The notes beneath the pieces were generated by a model that did not search any database, was not told the DNA's origin, and saw nothing but the letters and a program-made list of their open reading frames with translations. Made by a program: the position numbers and the translations under genes. This document shows, piece by piece, positions 10,957-21,478 of a stretch of 64,000 bases of DNA. Source of the DNA: Hemileia vastatrix (Eukaryota > Basidiomycota > Pucciniomycetes > Pucciniales > Zaghouaniaceae); the NCBI GenBank assembly GCA_030280995.1, contig JASXTE010000008.1:23867193-23931192 (forward strand), written 5' to 3'. The stretch's first letter is position 1. The number at the start of each line of letters is the position of its first letter.

Positions 10957-13900
10957 TGAGGGCTGATAACCCTAGTGCTACAACCTCTCCCCGAGATGAG
11001 GAAATCCCAGGTTGTAGTAGGTCAGCTCCCTTGGAGATATACCAAGTGGATTTTCAACTTTCTCTTTTTAATGTTTCTCTTCTCTGCAAGTATTCATCAA
11101 GTTTTTTATCAAGTCTCTTTTCTCTCTCAAGATTCTTAATTATTTTTAATTCAAGTTTAAAGAAGAAGATTGGTTATATATCTTTATTGAAAGATATGCG
11201 GAAAAGTTTTGGGGCGGTGAGATTGGGGCCTAAAAGTAAGTCCTCCCAATTGTGCACCGCTAGGGTTTCTTCTACACCTTTCAAAAACATTACCTGGGCC
11301 ACACCTGTGAGCATTGGGGAAACCCCTGGTTATTTTTGTAGGACAGAAGAAAACTCAAGAAAAGAAGATAAAAATTTCAAGATAATTCAAGAAAATCAAG
11401 AAAAAAATCTGAAGATAATGAAGAAAGAAGATGCAAAATATTTTTATGAAGATCGTCAAGATCTACTTTTGGGCCTCCAGCATGAGGTTAAACTGCAGAA
11501 AATTTTGAAGAGAGAAGATCATCAAGATCTATTTTTGGACCTCCAGCATGAGGATAAACTGCACAATTTTGGAAGATGTGATTCAGAAGATGAATCAAGA
11601 TTTGAAGATTTGGAAGATGGAAGTGAGGATGAAGATGTGGAATTGCGGAAAAGTTTTGGAGTGGTGAGATTGGGGTGTAAAAGTAAGTCCTCCCAATTGT
11701 GCACCGCTAGGGTTTCTTCTACACCTTTCAAAAACATTACCTTGGCCACGCATGTGAGCAATGGGGAAACCCTTGGTTTTTGTTCCAGGTCTGGTGGTGA
11801 AGATTTCCTGAAGATCCCTCAAGTTGAAGGGGGAGCGGAAAAGTATAAGAAGGTAGCGCAGAAGATTAGGCCTGTCAATGAGCCTATGCCTGTGGGTTTG
11901 AATCCGCCTTTGAAGAGACCTCCTTTGTCAAGAGATCCGTACTGTACTCCTTTGGTGAAGAATCCTCCAGAATTTGTAGAGACAGCTAGGGTGACCATGG
12001 AAAGATTGAAAGTTGTTAATTTTGGTCCTGATGGGTGGTTGTCTGAGGAAGAAAAGAAGTTGTTGTTGCACGTTATTGTGCTAAGGGAAAAAGCGGTGGC
12101 ATTTGTTGAGGAGAAAAGGGGTGTATTGAAGCACTCTTATGGGGAACCTTACTTGATTCCTGTTGTTTGTCATGAACCTTGGCAAAACAAACCTATTCCT
12201 ATTCCAGCCGCTATTCGAGAGGATTTTGTAGAAATTGTTAGGGAAAGAGTCAGGACTGGGTTATATGAACAATCAACATCCAGTTACTCAAGTCCAGTGT
12301 TCTGTGTAAAGAAGCAGAATGGAAAGTTGAGGGTTGTTCATGATCTTAGAGCCTTGAATAGAGTCACTATCAAGGACATTGGTATGCCACCAAGTGCAGA
12401 GGATTTTGTTGAAGCTTTTGCTGGAAGGGTGTGTTATGGTTTGGGTGATATTATGGGTGGTTATGATGAGAGGGAACTCCATACGGATTCAAGGCCTCTC
12501 ACAACTTTTGAGACTCCTTTGGGAAGATTTCAACTCACTAGGTTGCCTCAAGGAGCAACTAATTCAGTGGCAGTTTATTAAGCACAGATGGCTTGGATTT
12601 TGCAGGATGAGGTTCCTACTCATGCTGGTATTTTTATTGATGATGGTGGAATTAAAGGACCATCCACTGATTATGGTAATGAGGTGTTATCAGAGAACCC
12701 TGGAATAAGGAGGTTTGTGTGGGAATATGCAATAACTCTAGAGAGAGTGTTGTTTAGGATTGAAGAGGCTGGTTTGACCATTTCAGGGTCAAAATTCTGT
12801 TGTTGTGTTCCTGCTTTGGAAATTCTGGGTCATGTGGTATGTAAAGAGGGAAGGATTATGGCGAAGAAGAAGATTAATAAAATTCAGGCATGGCCAAGGC
12901 CTAAAAATACTACTGAAGTCAGAGGATTTTTGGGTGTATGTGTATATTTCAGGATTTTCATTAAGGATTTTTCTTTGTTGGCTTCACCTGTAAGAAGGTT
13001 GACCAGAAAATATGCAGATTGGGAATGAACTGAGGAGTGTGAAGAGGCTTTTCAGAAGCTGAAAAAGGTTGTTGGTGAAGATATAATTCTTCACAAGTTG
13101 GATTATGGTGTTGGTGCTGGAAAGATTTATCTGGCAGTGGACTCAAGTTATATTGCTGCTGGTGCTGTTTTGTCTCAGGAGGATAAGACTGGGAGGGTCA
13201 GGCCAGTAAGGTATGAGTCTGTGGTGTTTAATGAGGTGGAATCTAGGTATTCTCAACCTAAGTTGGAATTGTGTGGCGTAGCTAAAATTTTAAAGAAGCT
13301 ACAGACGGTTTTGTGGGGGCAGCATTTTGAGCTGCAGGTGGATGCAAAATCTTTGGTTCAGATGATCAATACACCTAGTCTTCCAAATGCTCCAATGACT
13401 AGGTGGGTGGCATTTATTCAACATTTTTCTTTTGACCTGGTACACAAACCAGGTAAAACTTTTACTATGCCTGATGGGCTATCAAGGAGGCCACCTACAG
13501 ATGAGGATTCTGATTCTGAAGAGTTTGACGAAGATGTTCCAGTGATTAGGGCCAGCGCAAAGGGTGCTGAGGATTTTTCTTTCCTCCCCCATGAGGCTAA
13601 ACTGGATGATTGTTCTGACCTCCCCCAAGAGGCTAAACTGGCTGGATCTGATCTTGATTCTGGTGATCAGGATATTTTTGTTGATGAAGATGGAGTTGTT
13701 GTTTGGGACAGCTCAAAATTGGAAAAGGGTGTTTTTGTTAGTGAACTGGATTCTCATAAGGTTCAGTGGAAAGAGAAGGACATTCCAAAATTTAAGGATT
13801 GGTGTCCTGGTTGGGCTGCTCAATTGGCTCATGTTCACACTGGTGATTTTGATGACAGAGTTGTACCCTTGGATGTTGTTTTGTTGGATTTTGAAGATGA

Positions 13901-15176
13901 GACCTGGGGTCAGTCTGGGTTTTATTTTATCCTGGTGGAATATCTGTTGACCTTGGAGAGGCCAGATATTTGTGATGATGATACTTGGTTGGAAATCAAG
14001 AAGAAGAGTCCTGGATTTTATGTGTCAGGAAGGCTCTTGATGAGAAGGAGACATCCTAATACTCAAGTGGTGGTGACTCAGAAGAAGGGTCAAGAATTGG
14101 TTTTGAAGTCTTTGCATGAAGACCTTGGTCATAGAGGCTTTGGGGAGACTTATAGAAGAGTAGCGGACAGATTTTGGTGGCCGGGTATGAAGTTGGCTGT
14201 GCAGGGTTGGGTTCAATCTTGTGAAGAATGTCAAAGAAGAAGTCATTTGAAACCTAAAGAGGTGGGCCGTGCTACTGGTGAATCAACTGTTTTTGGAAGG
14301 GTCAGTCTGGATGCTGTCCATATTAAAGAGGGCAGGTATAAATACTTGATTGTTGCTAGGGATGATTTGTCTGGTTGGGTTGAGGCAGTGCCTCTGGTTA
14401 ATTTGACTGCCAAGAATGTGGCAGAGTTTTTGAATAAGGAGTGGATTTATAGGTATGGGTTGATGGAGTTGGTGACTGTTGATGGTGGGCCAGAGTTTGG
14501 TGCCGAATTTAAAGAAGCTGTGGCTAGTGTTGGTTCTAGGGTTAGAGTGGCTACACCGTATTATCCTGAAGCTGAAGGCATGGTTGAAAGAGGCCATCAA
14601 GTTATCAAGAATGCTTTGGTGAAGATGTGTGGAGATAGTGCCGAAAAGTGGAGGCATTATTTACCCTTGGTTTTATTTGCTGATAGGGTCACTGTGAAGA
14701 GGACAACTGGCTATTCTCCTTATGAGCTAATGTTTGGTCAAAAAGCTGTTCTACCAGTGGACTTGGAAGCTGTCTCTTATCTTGGAATTGATTGGGATGA
14801 CGTGCACTCAACAGAAGATTTTCTCTGTGCCAGGATGCAACAGTTGGAATGTAGAGAGGAATGTCAAAAGAAGGCATACTCTAGAATGATGAAGATTAGG
14901 AATCAATCAGTCAGATACTGGGACAAGAAGTTAGCTCATAGACTCAGGAATCCCTTGAAACCTGGTTGTCTGGTTTTGGTGTATAATAGAAGTTTGGAGA
15001 GTCAGTGGGGCAAAATGTTTGCTGACAGATGGAATGAACCTTACAGAGTCAGATCTCAGGCGTCTGGAGGTTCTTATGTTTTGGAAGAGTTGGATGGTGC
15101 AGTCTTGAAAAAGAGGGTGGCTGCAGACCAAGTGAAGAGGTTTTATCCCAGAGGCACTAGACATGAAGAAGATTGA
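10956..15176 (+). pseudogene. Pol of element B: RT, RNase H, integrase (two in-frame stops)
   Basis: The ATG at 10956 shares its A with the gag-protease stop. About 280 residues of low-complexity linker with internal duplications come first. RT follows (LRVVHDLRALNRVT at 12325; PQGATNS; catalytic FIDDGG near 12635), then RNase H (LAVDSSYIAAGAVLSQ, 13130). Integrase has an H2C2 zinc region (HEDLGHRG...CEECQ, 14115-14230) and a D-D-E core (LDAVHI; VTVDGGPEFG; EGMVERG). TAA at 12579-12581 and TGA at 13026-13028 interrupt RT in frame, at likely CAA and TGG positions. No chromodomain is seen. The RT resembles a Gypsy lineage common in basidiomycetes, unlike families A, C and D here. Confidence 0.88.
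11199..11790 (+). repeat. Direct duplications inside the pol linker of element B
   Basis: A block of about 145 bp at 11199-11340 (encoding SKSSQLCTARVSSTPFKNIT) recurs at 11643-11790 in the same frame with a few changes. Between them a shorter unit (DLLLGLQHEVKL, then DLFLDLQHEDKL) is also duplicated. The TGAGG-TAAACTG wording of the short unit recurs near 13590 and 13620 and resembles the non-coding motif of 18121-18659. Both long copies contain GTAAGTCC, so cryptic splicing is possible. Confidence 0.8.
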
Positions 15177-16381
15177 CTCCGCAATGAGGATAAACTACGG
15201 ACCATTTTTTTGTTTTGGAATTTTTGTGGTGTTTCAGAGCAACTTTTGTGTGGAAACTTTTTGTTAGAAGGTACCCATGGGTGGGGCTTCTAGATTTCAT
15301 CTTGGCAAGTGTAGGGGTGACTGATGGGCTGGCTTCTCTATCAACAGTTACCCCAGATTGTCTGTTTCCAACCCTTTTTCTTAATTTGGTTTAACCCTAG
15401 TATTGGTTTATTTTTCACAGGTTTTAGTGCTCTATGACTTTAAACTGGAATTTCCTTTGGTTTTCAAGTGCCGGACTCTTCACTCTTATTGGTTTGGTTT
15501 TTTTTTTGTGTTGAATGTTGTGTTTTTGTTAGAAGGTACCCAGGGGGGGCTTCTAGATTTTATTTTGGCAAGTGTGGGGGTAACTGATGAGCTGGCTGCT
15601 CTGTAGAACAGTTACCCCAGAATGTCTGTCTCAAGTCTTTTGTTTTTTCCTAGTTGAATTCTAGTTCTGTTGTTTATTATTCAGGTTTCAAGTCCGCTAT
15701 GACTTTAAACTGGTTTGGGACTGGCTTCTTTATCTTTGGTTCTTCAGATTGGTGGTGGATCACTGGTGGTCTCCCGTCATTTTTACTTATTGGAGGGAGC
15801 CCACCCAGTGATCATTTCTATGGACTGGACTTTCCCTTATTGGACCATCTATGGAGCTGGACTTTCTTTGATTTTTGCAGTTATGTTTTTGCTAGATAGC
15901 AGTTTTAGATTATTTTCTTTTTTCTCTTTTTTTCTTTTAATTTTTTATGGGGGTTGTTTAAAATTATAAAATCAAAAATATAGGGTGTTACCACATCAGG
16001 GTCACCTGGATGTGGGCAAGCATTGGTGGGGAAAGGCTCATCAATTGGCCGGGCAATGCTATTCTTTTTTTTATTTCATGTGTTTCTGTGTTTCATTATT
16101 TTATTATCTTCTGAATTTCTAAATTTTTTTGAATTTTTTTTTTTGTTAATCATTTAAAAGAATTAATTGTGTATCCACATCAAGGTGCACTTGGATGTGG
16201 GTAAGGTATCAGGGGATCAGCTCATCAATTGGCTGGGGGATACCATTTTAATTATTTTTTATATTTTATTTTATTTCATTTATTTTATTTCATTTCATTT
16301 TAATTATTAATTTTTTTTTTTAGTATATCAGTAGATTGTAAAAAAAAAAAAAATTTCTGAAATTATTTTTTATTATTTGTT
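15177..16381 (+). other. 3' non-coding region of element B with four two-hairpin modules
   Basis: Four modules each contain two potential stem-loops. Module 1: TAGAAG/CTTCTA at 15265-15292 and a 10-bp stem 15314-15323 with 15345-15354. Module 2: the same first stem at 15530-15555 and GGGGTAACTG/CAGTTACCCC at 15577-15618. Module 4: CCACATC/GATGTGG at 15991-16015 and AGCATTG/CAATGCT at 16019-16060. Module 5: CCACATC/GATGTGG at 16175-16200 and GGTATC/GATACC at 16205-16244. Modules 4 and 5 share the loop text GCTCATCAATTGGC although their second stems differ. Copies of the TTTAAACTGG motif lie at about 15430 and 15691. Oligo-T tracts fill the rest. Confidence 0.75.
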
Positions 16382-17973
16382 TTATATTATTTTTATGTTT
16401 CTAATCTTTTTCAGGAGCTCATTGTCTGGATGATGAAGCTTCTGGAGGCTGGTCCGGATTGTGATGACGTTTTTGTTTTTTGTTGGGATTGTGGGAAGCA
16501 CTGTGTTCTTTGAAGTGCATCCTGCTGGAGAGATTATAGGGATTGGATTAGAGGGAAGTTCAGAGGAGGAAGAAGAAGAGGCAGGAATGGAGTGCTGGAG
16601 GGTGTGTTTAATGATCCTAGACATTTTCCAGTGGTCGTCCAGTAGGCGCTTTCTCAGTGATTTTTCAAAGTCATTCAAGGGTCCATGGAGGGCAAAGGCT
16701 TTTAGCATATTGGAACACATGGTGCTTAGGTGTTTCTTCATGTCTCCATAATCCAGGGTCAAAGAAGTTTCAAGAGTTTGGGCAACTCCAATAATAGATT
16801 CAGGAGGAGGGGTGCCAACTAGACAAGAAGAATTGGATCAGTAATTATTTTTTGTTGAATAAATGGAATAATTTATTTGGTACTTACAGATTGGAAGCTC
16901 ATCAAATCTGTAAGCAGCTGGGATTTGGATCTCTGACGATTTTGTTATGGTCATAGTGGGTGGATCAACTAGGGAAAGATATGGATTCTCATGGTCTTCC
17001 TCTGAAGGATCCTGAGAAGGTGGACTGGGATGCTGATGTTCTTGGGGCCTAGTTGGAGCAGTGAGATTGTTGTTGTTGTTGTGGTTGTTACTTCTGTTGG
17101 ATTCAGCTGGAGGAGGTGCTGGTGATGGAGTACCAGGGTTGTTAAAGGATGGAGCAGGAGAGGGGGATTTGGAAGCAGACTGCTCTCTTTTGGATGGAGA
17201 ATTTGAAGAGATGGAACTGTCAGAAGAGTAGTTGGCTGACAGAGGAGAGGTGTAGTTTCTTTGTCTTAGTTGGGGACAAAGTTGTTGTTGTGGAGCAGTG
17301 TGTGGTGTTCTGGTTCTTCTTGGGGTTCTCTGGAAGTTCTCTTAGAAATCTGGGAAATTTTGGTGTTTTTGGATTTTGGAAGGGTGGATTGCATTGCTCT
17401 AGGAGCAGTAGGAGGTAGTTGGGTTGAGTTGTTATTGTTGTCTGGATGAATTTGGCTATTTTCTGGCCGTTTTTGGAAGTTTTGGCCCTGATTTTCACTG
17501 TTTGGTGAGGCGGGCGGGCCGCCCGACGTCAGCCGGGCCGCCTGGACGCGGTCTAGAAGCCTAGGGGTTGATTTTGAAGCTTTTGGAGCTAATTTAGCAG
17601 TGATAAAAGCAGTTTCTTGAGAAGCTAAGGCTGGTCTTTTGGGAAGAGTGCGGGAAGCTGAGCTTCTGGATCTTCTGGAAGGAGCTGAAGATAGAGAGGA
17701 AGAGGATGGACCAAGTTCTGGAGACCTGGTAGGGGATCTGGAGATGTACTTGTGAGAAGGAGAAGGCGGAGGAATAGGATAGTGGGCATCTCTGTCACAT
17801 TTCTTTTTTTTGGAATAGCAAGAGTCACAAGCCCTGTTGTAGAATTTGGCTTCTGGATTTGGAAGAGTGAATGTGCAAGGTCTGCACATGTGGATGCACT
17901 GTTTGCAGGCATAGTCCCTTGGAGCAGTGAAGCAAGGAAGAGTAGAGGAGTCAACAGCAGGGGATCCAGACAT
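16382..17973 (-). pseudogene. Antisense gene 1 of element B: Zn(II)2Cys6-like, spliced, frameshifted
   Basis: The minus-strand start at 17973 opens a protein with C-x2-C-x6-C-x15-C-x2-C-x6-C in residues 23-55 (CKQC...CDSCYSKKKKC), close to a fungal Zn(II)2Cys6 cluster with a long linker. A Pro/Ser/Asn-rich region follows. The first frame stops near 17266; the coding text continues one frame over (PSPAPSFNNPGTPSPAPP; NPYLSLVDPPTMTITKSSEI), so a 1-nt slip near 17270 is likely. A clear intron runs from about 16887 (GTAAGT) to about 16819 (TAG), and the last exon (LTLDYGDMKKHLSTM...) ends at 16382. It runs opposite to gag-pol between integrase and the 3' LTR. A nuclear regulatory role is inferred. 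Confidence 0.65.
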
Positions 17974-18107
17974 GATTTGTGGTGTGAAAGGTGAGGAAAA
18001 GGATAAGAGAAGATTTTGTCAGTTATGAGTAGAAGATGAAGTGAAGGTGGATGCTCTGTGGGTCTAGCTGTGTGTGTATTGCATGAAATTGGCTGGGTCA
18101 GATTCAT

Positions 18108-18715
18108 GCAAGATTCTGTCAGTCCTCTATGACTCTAAACTGGAAATTTTATCAGTCCATCAAGACTCTAAACTGAAAAAGCTATGGTATCAAGTCAGTC
18201 CATCAAGACTTTAAACTGAAATCTGGTTTCTGTTAGTCCTCCAAGACTTTAAACTGGCTGGTTTCAAGATTATGTCAAGAAGTAGTCCGTCAAGACTTTA
18301 AACTGAACACTGTGTTAGTCCCCCAAGACTTTAAACTGAGGGTTGTAAGTCCCCCAAGACTATAAACTGAGGGAAAAGTTTTTGTTGTTGGAGTTGTTTT
18401 GAAAGATTGGTGGAGGGTATCCACAGGGGGAGCCTCCGAATTCAGCAAAGGCAAGTTTGGGGGTAATTGATGGGCTGGCTGCTCTATTCACAATTACCCC
18501 AGAATGTTAGTTTTTTCTCTGTGTCTTAATGTGGTTGATCTCTGGTTCTGGGTTTATGATTTAGGTTTTTGAGTCCCCCAAGACTTTAAACTGAGGGTTT
18601 TTTTGAGTCCCCCAAGACTATAAAATGAGGATGGTCCCCCAAGACTTAAAACTGAGGGTTGTTTGTGGTTACATCCTATAGAGGGTGTGGTCAATTTTTC
18701 TTTTCTGAATCAAAC
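18108..18715 (+). repeat. Motif array (11 copies) with a fifth two-hairpin module
   Basis: Eleven copies of a unit with consensus CAAGACTTTAAACTGAGGG preceded by AGTCCNN lie at 18121-18659 in one orientation (for example 18121, 18154, 18196, 18234, 18282, 18317, 18348, 18571, 18604, 18633). Two more occur near 15430 and 15691. Inside the array is hairpin module 3: GGAGG/CCTCC at 18412-18437 and GGGGTAATTG/CAATTACCCC at 18460-18500. Both stems keep pairing while differing from modules 1 and 2. Confidence 0.8.
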
Positions 18716-19356
18716 TCAAGTACTAGTGGAATTACAGAGGGAATCAATAGATGAAATGAAGTGTTCAGAATGAGCCTTGAACTGGTGAATGAGGTGTCTT
18801 CTGTTCTCAATGTCCTGTGGATCTCTAGCAGGAGTGGATTGGAAATAGTGAAGCAGAAGTTGTTTCTGTTGAGATGTGTGTTGTTGGAACTTGGCCTTGA
18901 TAGTGGGCAAGTGCGTTGGTGTTGGTGGTGCAATGGATCCTACATTGTTATCATCACTATCAGAAGAGGAAGGAACTGAGAAGTTATAAGTTTTAAAGTT
19001 GAAGGAAGGAATGAATGTTCTTTACCATCAGATGGACCAGGGATGGGGGAACTAGTTGTTTTATGGGTTGTGGCACTCTTCTGGGAAGGGTGGAGCTTTT
19101 TGATTAATCTGGGTATCAGGATGGATGGCCTAGATCTTTTGGTTCTGGCAGAAGAAGGACCAGGTTGAGGAGGAGGTGAATCTGTTGTGGAAGAAAGTGG
19201 ACCAGGTCTGTGGCAGGTCTTCTTTCTGGAGTGGCAGACATCGCAGGACGTTCTGTATGGATGAACAGGTGGTGTTATGGCCCAGATTAAATTATTGTTG
19301 ATGCAGTATTGGCAGGGGCCCATTTCAGAGGCAGATTTGGGAAGGAGGTTAAACAT
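18716..19356 (-). CDS. Antisense gene 2 of element B: cysteine-rich, two exons
   Basis: I chose the ATG near 19356 (MFNLLPKSASEM); an upstream ATG at 19476 would lie in the 3' LTR. The protein has C-x2-C (CQYC) and CDVCHSRKKTC (C-x2-C-x6-C), half of a Zn(II)2Cys6 signature like that of antisense gene 1. A Pro/Ser-rich, basic segment follows. A likely intron starts with GTAAAG near 19023 and ends at TTCTCAG near 18978; exon 2 opens with an acidic Ser/Asp patch and a Gln-rich helix (FQQHTSQQKQLLLHYFQ), ending at 18716. The start abuts the 3' LTR, so the LTR may supply an antisense promoter. The frame is open apart from the intron. Function unknown; DNA binding is inference. Confidence 0.6.
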
Positions 19357-19390
19357 GGTGGTTGGATGAAGAAAGAATGCGGACATTCTC

Positions 19391-19404
19391 AATTGGAGGG
19401 AGGA
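19391..19404 (+). promoter_or_regulatory. Polypurine tract of element B
   Basis: AATTGGAGGGAGGA lies directly before the 3' LTR TG, the usual position of the plus-strand primer. Confidence 0.75.
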
Positions 19405-20496
19405 TGTGGTCTTCCAACATTGGCAGGGGCCTTTGTTGTGTGATTTGGCGCTGTTTGTGCATGTCTTAATTGACATCTGTTAAGGAATTTGGTATTTTTC
19501 TGGTTTTATTCCGTGGATATTGGGTCTGCGGGTATGTGGGTACTATCATTGGATAGCCCTGGTTTTTCTCTATATTTTATGTTGTTTAGACATTTTTCAT
19601 ATTCTGAGTTTTAAGGGGTCATTTCCTCATTTTTCATTTATAAAAGATTGCTGTTTAATTTTGTTTTTCGTGTTTTACGGGCTAACCTTAAGTCTTAGGG
19701 TTAAGTGCTTAGTACCATTTGATAGAGCTAATTTTTCTCTATATTTCATGTCTCAATGTTGTTATAGTGAAATTCCGTGTTTTAAAGTTTTTAGTAGTTG
19801 TAGCTAATTTTTCTAAGTAGATTAGTGGTTTTTATTGGTTTTCTGGCTTCAGGGAGGCCGGGCCGCTTCAGGCGGCATCTCCGACGTCAGGTGGCCTGCC
19901 CGCCTCTGTTTTAGGAGGTTGGGGAGCGCTCCAGGAGGGTTTTTTATGCAATCTGGCAGGTACAGGCGCCAGATTGGTGGGTGCGCATGGGCTCTTAGTT
20001 AGTGATCTGTGTGTACATAGTGAATAAGAAAGTTTGGGGCAACCTTAATCATCATACAACCATACGGAGGTGATCTCATTGTTCCTCACTCAGTTTTCAC
20101 TGTTTTCTGGCCACAATTGGCTGTGTTTGTTGCAAGTGAGTTCTTCATTTAACTTAACTTTGGCAACTGTTTTCTCTGTTATAGTCTTGCAAGCTATAGC
20201 AAGTATTATTGCTGTCTCTGGTGTGGATTTGCAGCCTACATCAAGTATCTTTGCTGTCTCTGGTGTGGACTTGTTCTACATTTCAGTTCTTTGGTCTGGT
20301 AGTCTATCTGGGGACTACTTTCTTGGCTCATCAAGCAGTCAAGTGTGTTAAACAGGAGCTTTAGCAAAACAGGAACCAACTTACTTTAGCAAGTAAATCT
20401 CACTCTATTTTTCTAAAGGGACAGGGGATTTTCTCTCTGGGTTTTCTCCAACTCCCTTGGTCAAGGCCTATAGCTAGTACTATAGGATTGTCTACA
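19405..20496 (+). repeat. 3' LTR of element B
   Basis: Same length (1,092 bp) as the 5' LTR and about 99% identical by eye; ends TCTACA followed by CCGG. The TATA box is at 19639-19645. The start of antisense gene 2 lies just upstream of its left edge. Confidence 0.93.
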
Positions 20497-20500
20497 CCGG

Positions 20501-21478
20501 TAGGAGAGGAGGAGGTTTTTGAAAAATGTAGGAAGGAGATAAGGTTGATTTTGGAGAAGATGAAGGGATTAGTTTGAGAGAAAATAAAGGAGAAAGGAAA
20601 AGAAGGAAAAAGAAAAGTAGAAACAATTTGTATTTTTAGTTATTTTTATTTTGTTGTTTTGATTTAAAATTTTAATATTTATTTTTATATAAGATTTTGA
20701 GAGAAAAGAAAAAGAAAGAAAAAGGTTTAAATAAAATTTTGTTTTAAATTTTGAAAGAAGAAAAGAAAGAATATTTAATTGAAGGAGTTTTAGTTTAAAT
20801 TCTGAAAAGAAAAATTTAAGTAAGAAAAAAAAGAAATAGTTGATTGAAATAATTTTGTTGGAAATGAAAATTTAATGAAAAAGAAGAAAAAAAATTGTTA
20901 TTGGTGAAAATTTATTTATTGAAGTTTTGATGAATTTTAGTTATTTGAAAAGAAAGAAAGAAAGGAAGAGAAGAAATAATTTTTAAAAGAATTTGAAAAG
21001 AGAATTTGAAAGAAAAGAAGTAATTTGTTCGAAGAATTTTTCAAAGAAAGGATTTAGAGGTTGAAGTGAAATTTGAGAAAGATTGTCGTGTTGCGTTTGT
21101 GAAGAGTTTTGATATTTCAAAGAAAAAAAATTTTTAAGGAAAGAATGTGTAGATGAAATTGAAAAAGAAAAAGAAAAGAAAAATTTAAAGAAATTTAAAA
21201 AGGTTTTTTATAAATTTTTTATTTGTTTTATTTTAATTTTAATTTTTTATTTAATTTATTATTTTAAAGTTTATTTTATTTTTTTATTTTAATTTAATTT
21301 AATTTATTTATTTTAAAGAAGGTTGAAAAAACTTTTGAAAAGAAAAAAGAAGAAAAAGAAAACAAAATAAGGAATTTTTTAGAAGTAAAGATGTTTTAGA
21401 TTTTTAGAGAGAAGAAATAAAAAGAGACAGAAAAGAAAAAAGAGAGAAGAAAAAATAAAAATAAAAATAAAGAGAGTT
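20501..21478. other. Purine-rich low-complexity tract
   Basis: Almost a kilobase of A/G-rich plus-strand sequence (AAAGAAAG-type) with T-rich islands in the middle. It begins where element B ends and stops at the pol stop codon of A2. On the A2 coding strand it is pyrimidine-rich, so it may be the A2 3' untranslated region; no LTR or polypurine primer for A2 is found in it. Before B inserted, it was continuous with 6559-7391. Confidence 0.6.

Larger units (their letters stand above)
7392..20496 (+). mobile_element. Element B: 13.1-kb Gypsy LTR retrotransposon
   Basis: Bounded by two 1,092-bp LTRs that differ at only about 11 positions by eye. The flanking 4-bp CCGG at 7388-7391 and 20497-20500 (ACCGGT-like context) is the target duplication. 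Contents in order: primer site, gag-protease, pol (RT, RNase H, integrase), then an unusual 4.2-kb 3' region with two-hairpin modules, motif arrays and two antisense spliced genes, a polypurine tract and the 3' LTR. Near-identical LTRs mean recent insertion, yet gag and pol each contain in-frame stops, so this copy is probably dependent on an active relative. Confidence 0.93.

Noticed and set aside
17625..18107. Minus-strand 160-codon ORF overlapping antisense gene 1
   Set aside because: Out of frame with the cysteine cluster and without recognisable composition; a shadow frame.
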